The notes beneath the pieces were generated by a model. It was not told where the DNA came from. It worked only from the letters and a program-made list of their open reading frames with translations, and ran no database searches. Below are positions 36,759 through 49,647 of a stretch of DNA of 64,000 nucleotides, one piece after another; within the stretch, counting starts at the first letter, position 1, and every line of letters starts with the position of its first letter. The stretch comes from Cercis canadensis (Eukaryota; Streptophyta; Magnoliopsida; Fabales; Fabaceae), in contig QAOA01007318.1 in NCBI GenBank assembly GCA_003255065.1, positions 800,356 through 864,355 on the forward strand, given 5' to 3'. The translations under genes and the position numbers were made by a program.

Positions 36759-39700
36759 TTTGTTATATTTTTTTGTGATAGAATTGTATTTATGGACCAC
36801 GAGATAAATTATTAGGATTGATCATGGTATAAATAATTATGACAATATACACTTCAATAAATACTGCACTCTACGTTAATGTGTAAAAATTAAATCCATT
36901 CTAAAACAAGCATGTGGTTGGTGAGGTAACATGTATAGAGCATATTAGTTATGGTAATTAACGAAGAGACGAGGCTAGGAGTTCACAAGAATATGTTACA
37001 ATTATGTTGTTGTAAGTCAGCATATATAGAGAGCAAGGACATTCAGCTTGATATGTGATCTCATCCGTTGAATGGGTGGACTTTCTTATATCACTCTTTT
37101 GACTTGTGATAACATTATTGGTTTGTCTCACCTTGAGTCAATCTTATGCGCTATTATATACTATATAATACCAAATCTAAGATAAAATCATACGGAATGC
37201 TGGATCAAAAAAAGAAAATTAGTTAAGAAATACGATAAAAAGCCAAAAAAAAAAAGAGAANAAAAAAAAGAGAAAAAAAAACAGATAAAGTTGCTAATTA
37301 AGATGGAAAACAAGTGAAGATGATTATTTTATTTTATTTTTATATTTTATGATTATGACTATGAGTTTGAACACGAAATTTATAAATTTTAAAGACAGTC
37401 TCAGTATTATTCAACTAATACAAACCATTTGATATGATGATTAACTTTCTGCGCATGTGATCACGGAAATGTTTATACCAAATTGAGCTCAGGTCAGTAA
37501 ACTAGTTATAAAAACAATATAAAATAAACTAAAATTGTAGAGGGGCCTAGAACTTAGAAGTTACTAGCTCTAGCCAAGAGGATATAGAAATAGAGAAGGT
37601 TACGTACCTGTGACCACGTAATCTAAACTGATTAAGAAAGAGTTTGTCATTGAAACATGTTTTCGAAGATTATTTATTTATTTAAGACAAATGTAGCTCA
37701 ATTTGAAAATAAATTATGCTAGTAATGATCTATGGATCTCACGACACATTTCATAATTATAGGATCATATTGTTTGAAATCAATAATTATATTTATTTTT
37801 TCTATATACCTCTATTTATTTATTTTTCATTTATATAAAATAAATAAATAATGTTACAGAAATTTTTTAAATGACACTATGTTAAATCTTTAACTTTTTG
37901 CAAGCATTGAACTTTTTTTATTTTTTGTATTTGGAGATAAATAACGATTATATTTGTAAGTAAGAAATTTTAAACTAAAAAAAAAGGATAAAAAGCAAAA
38001 TGTGCTCTATTTAACTAAAACTCTTTCTCGAACCAAAAGCTGTTATAACTTACAACCATTTAAATTTGATAAATACATATGGTGGTCCCTAGTAGTTTGG
38101 GAAACGGTTGACATATTCCCACATTAGCCGGTGGACTATACTGGGGTAGCTTCCTCGGGCATAAAATATTTATCTTAGAATTATAATGATTTTTTGTGCC
38201 GGTCTTTTTAGGAGAAAAAAAAATGTAATACTTTAATTTTAGTTATTTTCTGAAAAAAATTTACAAATTTTTTTTGGCAACTGCCACAGATGCTTTTGAA
38301 AAGCACTAACTTTCCAAAATCGTTGTAGCATTTAAAAGTATGGAATACTTAGAAATCGTTTTATTTTTTCCATTCTAGCACTATCTTTTATTTATTTATT
38401 GGAAACTTCAAGAATTTAACCCTATAATATATATTTTTATAATTTTAGACACTACTAAAAGTTTAACAATAATTTTCACTAATTATTTTTTATTAATCAA
38501 GTGAATCACACAATAATGTTTATTATATTTTTACTAAATAATTTTAATAATTTTTGTACATCATCCATAGTACAATAGTTTTTTTAAAGAATATTTCATA
38601 ACATTTTCAATATCTAAATATGGTTAAAGCACGTATTTTATAATTTTGAAAAGAACAAATCAAATTAATGACGAACCCAAATAAATTTGTAATGTTTTAA
38701 TTCTATTATCCTTTTATCAAAATGAGTTTGCATCCCTTCCCTTCCCAAGGATATTCAATTAACAAATCAAAAAAAAAAAAATTGAATAGTTAAATGCTGG
38801 GCGTTAAAAGTTACATAAAATTATAGTGTGGCAAAGGTGGCGTTGCGGTCCCGGTGGGCCCAGATAACCTTTTCTAGAAAACTTTCAGGCCGCGAAATCG
38901 TAGCCCTCTGATTGTCAAGCTTTCGTTGGCCCCACCTACGAGACCAGAAATTTAGACAACCTAATTGTCACACGTGGCTCCCCGCCCACAATTGTACATA
39001 CATTGCTCTGTTGACAGCTGCTGGAAATGTTAAGATTAACGACGTTTATACATAATATCAAATATCACAATATGCCACATGATTTAAAATTTATTATATT
39101 CACTTAAAATTTGAACGACTCAGATTTAACTGAAAGTACTAGATAAAAGTGGTGGATTTACTATTTCTCAATTTATATTGGATGTCCGCCTCACATGCCA
39201 AAATTATAAAGAAAAATATGCATTATATAGTATATATATTACACTATTTAATGTTAGTATTGATAAACCTGTTCAATTTCGATGATAAATTTATTAGAGT
39301 TTTTTCTTATCATTTTATATATTAATTTAAACTATTAGAGGATTGAATTCAAACACAGTTGGTACAGAAAAAAAAAAAAACAAAAACTATAGAATATTAA
39401 ATGATATTGATGTAAATCTAACCAATTTGACATTATTCAATACGTACTGTGAATTATGTTTACCGGATAGTTATCACTTATCGGATACTACGTAATTGTA
39501 TTAATATTGAGATTGACATTATATATAGAACCTAAACGAATATGGACTGTTTTTAACACTCAATGCTATTTGATTGATATATATATATATATATAAGATT
39601 CAATACGTGCTGTTTTTAACGCAGATATGGGAATTAAGAGATTTTTAACACTCAATAGAAATTGTTTTCATGAATTTCACCAATATTTTCGATTGTGTCT

Positions 39701-40950
39701 ATTTTGGTGTTGAAAATGCTGTCGTTGTGAGTCAGAAAGACTGGTAGCACAGCTACTATAAATTCATGTCATGTCCCCTAGTTGTTCACATATATGAGTT
39801 TTGTGAGTCAATGCACGTGCGTTCCAGGTGAAAAGGTTAATTTTCAGGGCGCTTACTAATCAAACTATTATTAGATTTAATAATAAGCAATATATATGTT
39901 AGACATTTTGAAGAGGTTTTGACTTTTGTGGGGTATGTATATTTTTTTATTAAGGTGAGAAATTGAAATAGAATAAAAAAGTAACAAAAGCTTAAATAAT
40001 TAAACCTGATTAGCCAAGAACGATACTTGATGGCCTTCACATAGCAAATGATTGCCAGAGTCAATGTCCATTCCTTAATTAAACCATCTAACATATTAGC
40101 CTATACTTTTTACTTTTCACTAAATACCCTATCAAATAAATATTTTAAAAAATAATTTCCGTTAATCTATTCTCTCGCATGAAGGACCTTAAAAAATGAG
40201 TAGGCCACTCCATCTAATATATACTTGTGTCTTGAAATTGTGTTAAGAGACTTTTAAGGTACTAATCCTATATATATTGTTTTTTAAAGTCATCAAAGTT
40301 GGGAACAATGCTAAAATAGAAGTACTTAAAGTCTTAAACCATCCACCATAGAGAATTCTTAACTTACGTATGTAAGTTAGTTTGATATGACTGTAATTAT
40401 TCTTTGAAAATTGTTCAATCTTGAACAGGATTTATAAGACTCAACTTGTAATAAAAATATATTCAAATTTAAGGAATACTATATCATTGTCTACCACGGC
40501 TTAATTTAATTAGAACACATTTATTTAATATCTCCTTCGGAATCACCTCTCCAAGTTGACAAGGGATTTCAAACTAATAAATTCCGGTGGAAAGAATTAT
40601 TAATTGTATCGACTAATATCGTCGCTTTATTTTATATGTATTTTTTACTTTAAGCTTTTTTTTTCTACAAAAAAAAAAAAGAGAAAAAGAGAGTATGAAA
40701 ACAAAAGTGGCTAAGTAATGATCCAATAGACAAGGCCGCCTGGGGGATCTACGTGTAAGTTTGCATGAAAATGTCAATAGTAAAAGTTCAACAAAAAGGA
40801 AGACTTTTTGGTAATTTCAGCAATAGAATAAGAGGGCTAGACAAGGAAGCCATGGGTGGTGGTTTTCCATTCCGCATAGCCTCTCAGCTGAAAAGTGGTT
40901 TTTTCTAATTAAACAAAGGCAGTTTCTCTCCTGCTATAGTCTTCTGTGGT
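36759..40950. other. Intergenic sequence upstream of TGA10
   Basis: No gene recognised. It is AT-rich with an A-run and N at 37261 and (TA)n at 39579-39594. An unusually GC-rich island at 38828-39000 is listed separately. The right part is likely to include distal regulatory DNA of TGA10. Confidence 0.45.
38828..39000. promoter_or_regulatory. GC-rich island with a G-box, 2.3 kb upstream of TGA10
   Basis: In otherwise about 25-30% GC sequence this patch carries GGTGGCGTTGCGGTCCCGGT, GGCCGCGAAATCG and a perfect G-box in ACACGTGGC (38970-38978). No ORF crosses it. It could be an enhancer, a promoter of an unannotated transcript, or a remnant of inserted DNA. Confidence 0.3.
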
Positions 40951-41261
40951 TTTTCTGTAGAGAGAGAGAGAGAGAGAATTTTGAATAGAAAGGATATCTT
41001 CAGAACCGCTTTATCTGAAAAAATTTTAGTTCGCAGAACTGAGAGAGAGAGATGAGAGAGAGAGAGAGATGAGGTCTAAAGAAAAAGAAGCTTTGTCTTT
41101 TGTTTCTTTTGCATTCAATTCAATTCCTCCCCCTTCTCCCTCTTTCTCTCTCTAATATACACCCTCTTTAGCTATTCGATTATAACCGACTCTCTCTCTC
41201 TATTTGCGTGGACCAAGGAAATGATTTTAAGTGAAACTGATAGAAGGCGGTTTCACCATTA
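40950..41261 (+). promoter_or_regulatory. GA/CT-rich leader of TGA10 with three upstream ORFs
   Basis: (GA)n runs lie at about 40959-40977 and 41042-41069, followed by CT-rich sequence. Three upstream ATGs open small frames: 41052-41072 (6 aa), 41069-41155 (28 aa) and 41221-41262 (13 aa). The first stop overlaps the second ATG (ATGA). The third stop overlaps the main TGA10 ATG (TAATG). They matter only if transcription starts upstream of them, which the sequence alone cannot show. Confidence 0.5.
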
Positions 41262-44200
41262 ATGGGGTTCTCAAGAGCTATCAGAGACGAAGAATTCGAA
41301 GAAGAGCAAGAGGCAAAGTTTTTGGGGTCCTCTTTCATGGGTTCCACTATTAAGAGCTCCAACCAAACAACTACTCAGCTGCAACCTCCCCCACTAGCAC
41401 CTCATCGCCATCATCATAATCATCATCATCTTCAACAACAACAGCATCAAATACAAGAGCACCAAATTTCTTTTGGAATGATGCAATCATCTTCATCATC
41501 CTCCATGCCCGGAAACTATCTGTGAGTGATCGAGTTAATAATTTTTCACTCATTGTACTTGCTGTAATTGGTAAAGCAGCTCCTATCTAGCACCCGGTTT
41601 ACCATAAACCAATTTTATTTTGATTTTGATTTTGATTTTTCTTGTGCTCATTTTTATGCATATGTTTGTGTCAGCAGAAGCAAGGATTCTGGAGCTTATG
41701 ATTTAGGAGAACTGGATCAAGCTCTTTTTCTTTATCTTGATGGACAAGCAGACCCTTCCAACGTTCAAGACCAACGACGTGAGCACTCTTTCTCACTCTC
41801 ACACTTTCACTCATACACATCCAAACCTCTTGCTTCAAATTAACACCCTTTCTCTTGTAAATTCAAAAAGTGGAATATTTCGCTTTCGCTATTTCTTCTC
41901 GTTTCCGTTTGGGAGATTCTCTGCGAGATGGGTTGTTCGGACTTGGGGTCACAGGAAAAGCATGTTCAGCTTATTCATGTCTGCAGCCTAGTACTTTCTT
42001 TGACCGGATCCTTGCAGCAATTTTTTTTTTTTTTTGAAAAAAAAATGGAGTAGACATTTCCTTCGAATTCTCAAAAAAAGAAAAGAAAAAAAGAAAATCG
42101 TTAATTTCTCTCTCTTTTTGTGTTTGTGATTTGTTTGGGGCTGTAAGTGAGACCATGACAATTGACATGTAACAAACCGGGTGTCATGATTTCCTTGCAA
42201 ATTCCACATGTACTGAAAAAGAGTACGAATAGGGTATGGGCTTCTCTGGCTTTACTTTCCCTACTTTTCTTCTTTTTTTGGTTTGGATGGCAGAGCTACA
42301 AATGCATGAGGAGGATCCCCAAACTTGCATTCACAGTCACACCTCTCTCGCCTTGTCTCTCTTGTTCCTCACTTGGGTCCTCTCTACAATCATTCTGTCT
42401 CTGGAAAAAAATAGACCTCTCCCTTTCATATATCTCTCTCTCATTGGCGCTACCTACAAATTAATATAATTGATGTTGCTGAATTTTGTGCATGTGTTTG
42501 TCTCAGCAGAGAACTCATCATCAGGAATGAGGCCTCCAACACTCAACATTTTCCCATCTCAGCCTATGCACGTAGAGCCACCATCATCCAAGGTACAACA
42601 ACAACAATAATAATAATTAAATTAATCCCCCACTGTCATTTTAATCATTGGATAATTACTTACTGATTGTTAATTAATTCATAATATCTCTATCATGGGT
42701 TTGTGTCGGGTAGGCTAGCATGGAATTAGTTTCACCGCAAAGCAGTGGTTCCAAGAGACCATCAGAACCGTCCAATGAATTGGCCAACCCACGAACTGAA
42801 GCCGCTTCTGCGCCTGAACCGGCCAAAGCTGTCAAGGTATCTATCTCACTTACATATAATTATAATTATATACTTTTCTTATTAGTTTAATTTGTTATAA
42901 ATAAATAGAGAACAAGAATCAGAGTTTGGTAGCGTGTTTGAAATCTGAGATTCTGTGCTTAAGTTTTGTTTATATTTATCATTTTTCTCTAACTAATCAC
43001 CTACGATGTGCATGTGCCATACTATAGCAGCGAGAGAACAATCGCAAGGGTCCAACGTCAAGTTCAGAACAGGAAGGACCCAAAACACCTGACCCTAAGG
43101 TCTAGCTACTTCTTTTCTTTCTTCTCCTTCTACTTCTCCTCCTGCTCCCTTTTTTTTTAAAAAAAATAAAATTGTTTCTTTTATTTTCCGTAACAAAGTC
43201 GAATATGTGCTTGCTTTAACCATTTTAACAATTTTATGCGCAGACACTGAGAAGACTTGCTCAGAATAGAGAGGCAGCTAGGAAAAGCAGGCTTAGGAAA
43301 AAGGCAGATCCCCAGAAAATTGATTTCAGTTTTATCTCGTTGTGTTCCACACATTTTAGGCAAAGTCTTTCCAAAGTTGTTTATTTATGAGCTACGTGCC
43401 CATTTTTTGTTGTTGTTTCAGGCGTATGTTCAGCAGCTAGAATCGAGTAGGATTAGGCTTAATCAGCTGGAACAAGAGCTACAGCGTGCTAGAGCTCAAG
43501 TAAGGAATTAGGAACCTCTTAACTTGCGCAACAACTTGCGCAACAACTTTACTCAATGCTATATATGTACATCACATAGATAAAGTTGAAAGTTCAAACA
43601 CTAGTAACACTTGCAAGCAATGGGTGTTCTATTTTAGGGCGTATTTTTTGGCGGTGGTGCACTTTTGGGAGGAGAGCAAGGCCTTCCTGTCGCTATGAGT
43701 AGCATTACCTCAGGTCTTTCCCATCATAGAGAAACTCCATATATCCTTTATTCTCTATGAATATGATGATTTTCACGCTTATATATGCTTGTACATTTAT
43801 TTTCAGAAGCTGCTATGTTCGACGTAGAGTATGCAAGGTGGCTAGAGGAGCACCATCGTCTGGTGTGCGAGCTAAGAGCTGCAGTTCAAGAGCATCTACC
43901 TGAGAATGAGCTTAGGCTATTTGTTGACAATTGCTTGGCACATTATGACCAAGTAATGAACCTCAAGGGCATGGTGGCTAAAACGGACGTATTCCACCTT
44001 GTTTCTGGCATGTGGAAGACCCCAGCTGAACGTTGCTTCATGTGGATCGGTGGATTCCGGCCATCTGAACTCATTAAGGTACAAGTTCTAACCCAACCTC
44101 AAAAAAGCTGTTTTCTATATATATCTCATAAAACATTACGTGACAACAAGACGACAAAAATACAACCTAGAAAATGCTAACATGGTATTCCATGTCAAGG

Positions 44201-47200
44201 ACGAGAACTAGTTAGGTTTGCAGTGTGCCATACTTCTTTTTCTCTTCTTTCTTTCAAATTCCTCTTTCTCTTATGATTTATAGATTACTTGCATGGAGAG
44301 GTTGATGTAAATACTGTAACTGGGTTTTGTCAGTGGGGCCGCCAATGAAAATATGAGGGTAATGAATTTAATGTCATCAATGAATGACCAAAGGTATGGT
44401 CAAGGTTAATTTCCTCTAATGGGTAGAGTTAGGCTTGATTCCCATAAAGCCATGCCTTTCACTTCCATTTCTGGTTCGAACCAAAAATTAAGAGACCAAA
44501 GAGAAAGAGAGTTGCACGGATCTCTTTCTCTCATTTTCTTGTTTCTCTCCCTGTGGTTGATGTAAATAAAGCTTTCTCGTCTCCATACCCATATCTTACT
44601 TTGGACTGTAGCTAATTAATTAACGACGTCTAACACCAGCAAATTATGTGATATTTACACTTTCAAACTTGAAATGAAAAAACACGATCCTAATTATTCC
44701 TAAGTCATCTATGTATTACGTATACATTCATTTTGGGTTGAAACATGTTCCATTTATGTGTATTTTAGATTATTCTAAGTCAAATCGAGCCTCTGACGGA
44801 GCAACAAATACTGGGTATATGTGGGTTGCAACAATCTACACAAGAGGCAGAAGATGCTCTCTCTCAAGGGCTTGAGGCTCTGAATCAATCTCTCTCGGAA
44901 ACTATAACATCAGACTCTTTGAGCTGTCCTCCTAATATGGCTAACTACATGGGACAAATGGCCGTGGCCATCAACAAGCTCTCTACAATTGAAGGTTTCG
45001 TGAGACAGGTAACATACATGATTCCCTATATTGACTTTATACGTTCTAGTAATTTATAAATGGGTACGTATAAATTGAGTTCATGAATGCATGTTGAGTT
45101 TGGTGGAGAGTTAGCTAGGGGGTTTTGTGGCCGTCTGATCTGGTTTTGTTTTGTGGTCCCTCAATGATCAAGTTTCCATGCCCTGACCTCGTGGGGTCAG
45201 GTAGGAATTACAAGAATCTATTCCCCTTTTGGTAGGGAAACCTACCCCAACCCATGAACCACTCCTTGCTTGCATGTCTCACTCTTCTGCGTTGGCTGGT
45301 GGTTACATGGAATCTATAAACATAGATTATAAATATCTGACTCTTATTACATGCTTGGGGGGTGGGTGGGTGGGGGGGGGGGTTATGTTTATTTCTTGAA
45401 AAGGACTCCTGTGCATTTCGGATCAGTTTGGTATAGGAACTTGGATTCAATATACTAGGGCATGCAGGCTTAGAAATTAAAAGCAGAGATACACATTAAT
45501 AATAATAATAAAAAAATGCAAACTAATGACTCTCCATAAATTGAAGGTCTTATGTGTATTTTAGTCTAAGAAATGGGAAAATGCTTTCCCAGATTTAACT
45601 AGTTCTAATTAGGGTTAATTACAAAGAAATAAGATAGAGTTTTTAGTCCTATAATAATTTTTCAGTAGAGAATAATTGAATAAAGAAAAGGATTAGCTAA
45701 AAGCCGACAACTTGGACCATATACACAAAAACTTTGGACAGGTGAGAAGTAGATCGATGATGTTAAAAAAGAGAGTAATTCTCAAGTTCACGCTGAGGAG
45801 TCGATCATTACTTCGTTTAATCCCGAAGGTTACTACTTACTAGAAAGGAAGTTGATCATATGCACGTGAAAGAACGGCAGATCAGTGGTCCCTCACTCAT
45901 AATCCTCATCCAAAGATATCTCTCGAGGCCATATCTGTATGATGTCACGGTCGTAACCGTTTGACTTGGCCGGGGACACCACCACATACACCCTTCACCA
46001 TTACTCCTCTTTTGACCATTTCTTGTTTCTTGAAATACAAACACACATATGTCTTTGGGTCTGCTTAGCAGACTCTTGAAGGGATAGTGACAACAAACTG
46101 AGGTGGTCTAGAAGAGTTGTGACTAAAACGGAAGATATATAATTCGCTTTTATCTTTAGTCGGAGTGATTTTTTATTTTTGGTTATGTAGTTGGAGTGAA
46201 ATTTGATCCCCATAAGAAACTTTATTAATTAAATCGGTTTAGTGTGTGCTTAGGTTTAAGATGAACAAGACAGAATCATGTGATTTCAAGGGTTTGAACC
46301 GTGATTCTATACCATGCCCAATGTAACGCCAAATACGTTATTATTCAAATGGAAACAATTTGCACCCGAAAAATGTTGCATGCACAACACGTGTAGCTCG
46401 AATGATGTGACTATTATGAGGACCCTTAAATGCGTAAGTGGTATGGGCCACTTTGTTTTATCTAATGGTTACTTTTGAATCTGGCTGCACAGTAACCCAA
46501 GATAGAGATTGGCTGTCTTTTGGCAGCCGAAGAAATCAAACAGGAGATGGGGTGAGGGACTAGTCTTAAGACCCAGAATTGGAACCTTTATTTTTGTTTA
46601 GTTTAACAAAATATGATATGACAATTAAGTATAATTAATCTATAAGTGTGAACATGTTCAATTCTAAAATATTCCATAATAGATCCTATCACATATGGCT
46701 AAGGTAAAAGGAAGAAAAAGGGAGAATTAGGTTAAATTTCTCTCTGAATTTTACGGTAATTAGGTTAGTTCACCAACTTTGATTTATGTCTATGGGTAAA
46801 TAAATGAGCTTAAAAGTCAGAAAATAATACATATCTGTTTGAATCTATTCTTAATCATTATGATTATGAGTATTAGTACAAGTAAGCTTTTGTAATTTGT
46901 AAGCTTATATTGACCAAATTGTACGACTACTAGCCAAAATTTGACTTGAAATTAATTCTTCTTGGTGTTTGTCTCGCAAGTATCATCATTATTGTTGTTG
47001 CCATTTTGGATTCCTAAAACCAATGCGGTTGAAATTATTGTCATCATGTTGAACAGAAAATGTCACCACGTTCTTGTCAAAAACCTCCTTCATTTCACTC
47101 TCTAGTTCAACAAAAAACTAGTTACTAGTTGCAACATTTTCCTTGGTTAAAAATTTATGTAGTCTACTTAAATAATTCAAAAGTTTGACTACGGAAATAA

Positions 47201-47639
47201 TTTAATGAGTGCAGCGAGCTAGCTCTATAGGTTGGAAGTCCCATTCCAGATTCAAAGTTGGACTGAGCAGATAACACTCTTCTAATTTCCTCTCTAAACC
47301 CTACAACTTTGTCCGTTCATATTCACCTAAAGTCGAGCAATGTATTATAATACTATATATATATGTGCTACATGCCATGTGTAATTATAATTTTAGCTGA
47401 AGTTAACATGCATGCATGAGAGGTTGATGTTCTATTTTGCATACTATTATTTATTTGACTGACAATTTATATTTTTTAAAAAATTACAGGCAGATAATCT
47501 TCGGCACCAGACCATTCACCGTCTGCATCAAATCCTAACGACACGTCAAGCAGCAAGGTGTCTGTTGGCAATTGCCGAATACTTTCATCGTCTGCGAGCG
47601 CTGAGTTCTCTTTGGCTGGCACGCCCTCGCCAAGAATAA
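41262..47639 (+). CDS. TGA10: bZIP transcription factor TGA10
   Basis: Eleven exons (41262-41521, 41678-41778, 42510-42592, 42714-42836, 43028-43099, 43244-43303, 43422-43499, 43638-43713, 43807-44078, 44769-45008, 47490-47639) give 504 residues with consistent phases. The N-terminus has a His/Gln-rich run, then the conserved DLGELDQALFLYLDGQ and RPPTLNIFPSQPMHVEP blocks of the TGA9/TGA10 clade. The basic region TLRRLAQNREAARKSRLRKK is at 214-233, a leucine zipper at 234-259, and the DOG1/TGA domain from about 290 to 490. TGA factors bind TGACG elements; TGA9 and TGA10 act with ROXY glutaredoxins in anther development in Arabidopsis. Assignment to TGA10 rather than TGA9 rests on the neighbouring FTIP1 and PGIP genes (At5g06839-06870). 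Intron 6 begins with GC, and introns 1, 2 and 4 have NAGNAG acceptors. Confidence 0.94.
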
Positions 47640-48147
47640 CAAGAGACTGGTAGTGAAGACAAGACCCCAGCTAGCTATGTTTTAGCTTCTTAATTATTAA
47701 TTTCCCTCTTAAATTTATAAAATTAAATGCTCTCACTTCTCTCTCTGGTACCACCCTTGTCTCCCACTAGAGCTGTATAGATATTAGATATATAGGCAGA
47801 TATATAATTAATATAGAATTAAATTTTAACAAGTAGCATGCAGTTGCACTTCTATCTTGTCCCCGCCCTAGCTTACTTAATTCTTATCTTCTTCTGATTT
47901 TATCTCTGTGGCAAATTAGTTTCGAGATTACTTGGCACTTTTGCAGCTATTTCTGACTGATGAGAAGAAATAAGAGAAGCAAAGGAAGAAGGACAAAGAA
48001 AATACAAAATTAGGCATGTGAAGAAGTTGGTTTGCGTGGGAGTTATGTTATTGTTAGGATGATTATCTATAGAAACTCGATTTTTTAAGAACAATTCTAA
48101 AGCTTTTGTTTACTTCTAGAAGAAGAAAAAAGCTTTCCTATTTTCTC

Positions 48148-48153
48148 AATAAA
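48148..48153 (+). terminator. AATAAA poly(A) signal candidate for TGA10
   Basis: AATAAA lies about 510 bases after the TGA10 stop, followed by T-rich sequence. This would give a long 3' UTR; closer non-canonical signals are possible. Confidence 0.3.
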
Positions 48154-49647
48154 ACAGTTTTCTTTCTTTTATGTGAATGAGGGGATTTTGTGAGTGGATG
48201 TTAATTTGATCATCCACACGTTAGCTTTCCTTCTAACCCTTTGATAGTTTCTCGATGTAATATCTGAATCTTTGAGGAATTGTTTGACAAGCTTGGAAAC
48301 TGATTATCGATCGGACTAGTCTAGAACAATGCAGAAAAACTTGAATAACGTGTTCTGACTCAATTTTGTTTATTAAGCAGTGTAATAGATGTCAACAGAT
48401 CAGCTAATGATTATATCACCATAAGGTGGTTTCAAGGGTTAATTAAACTTAATATTTCAATAATCTTTCACATAAAAAATCAATAATCTTATTGAAAGGA
48501 GAAGAAATAAACGTTCTTTATCATTAGAGAAATCATTTTTTACATCAATCTCCAAGGCATCCGTCATAAAATAATTAACTATGACATACGTCATCTGAGT
48601 TTGAATTTAGTCAAATTAATAAATTGAAAGGAAGTTCCTCTTCACTTAATAAACTGTTGACACTACTTACCTATACCCAAAAATCTGTATGGTAAAGGTA
48701 ATTTAATGATCTAAAATCCTCGAAGCTCAATAGGAAATTCTTTTGATTACTAAAACATTAAAATGCTAATAGTAAATTGGACAATACATTCGTTTAGACT
48801 TGCATTAAGAATGTTTCGGCCAGAAAAAAGAGTGTATGTTGTGATCGAGAATGGATTTTTTCCGTTTTGGGTCAATTTTTTTTTTCTGAGACAACATGTA
48901 AGGCTATATACAATTGGGCCTAAAACCCCTGAAACGCTGATATTAATTGGGCTATCTCAAGCCCAATGTTGAAGTCTCGAAGACCAAAATAGAAAGCCCA
49001 CTGTTTGTGTTGGCAAATTTTGCGATGTCAAAATCCTTCAATTCCATATATTTGTTGTTAACATAACACGGATATCTGGGTGGACATGCTAAGGCATGTA
49101 TTTCCCCTTTTTCGCCCTGTCCTCTCTGCAAATTAATTGCTATGTTCATCTGAAATATAATACCCTAGGACCCGCTATTACTGATAATGAACATCAGTCT
49201 GTCATGTTAATCTTAGGGTTTCTTGTATTTGCTAGAAATTTTCTTTATGCTGATGTTATAATCTTGTATTATTTACTCATCGCTAGAAAAGGTGACAGGG
49301 CATGAAAATTGGCACTGAAATTGGATTGGATCATCTGTTAGTAATGTTATTAATGCTCTGGTAAGTTGTTATCTCTTTCTTCACAAACTGTTATGAATTC
49401 CTTGAAATTTCACATTTTATAGATGGAACGAACATATAGGTTATTAACGCAGATCCAATGTAAAAAAATGTTGCAAGTAGATCTCATCAGCTTTATGTCC
49501 AGGACATCAGAGTCCCAAATAACACAAGGAATAAGAATTTGATGACTAGAAAACAATGATAAATGTGTATGATCGAAAAAAGAAAGAAAGAAAAAGCATG
49601 ATAATCTAGTACGTGACTAAAGGTTCATTTCCTTCATTTCTTGGGCC
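48154..49647. other. Convergent spacer between TGA10 and FTIP1
   Basis: Both genes end toward this region. No coding sequence was recognised. A cluster of GCCCA/TGGGC motifs at 48913-49000 is described in the findings. The ORF at about 49096-49305 has no recognisable homology. Confidence 0.5.

Noticed and set aside
43257-43511. 84-codon ORF starting MLRIERQLGKAGL across TGA10 exons 6 and 7
   Set aside because: It reads through the GC-AG intron in the wrong frame; the bZIP exon frame is conserved and different.
43785-44180. 131-codon ORF in TGA10 as a separate gene
   Set aside because: It is exon 9 of TGA10 extended into both introns; its in-frame core continues the TGA/DOG1 domain.
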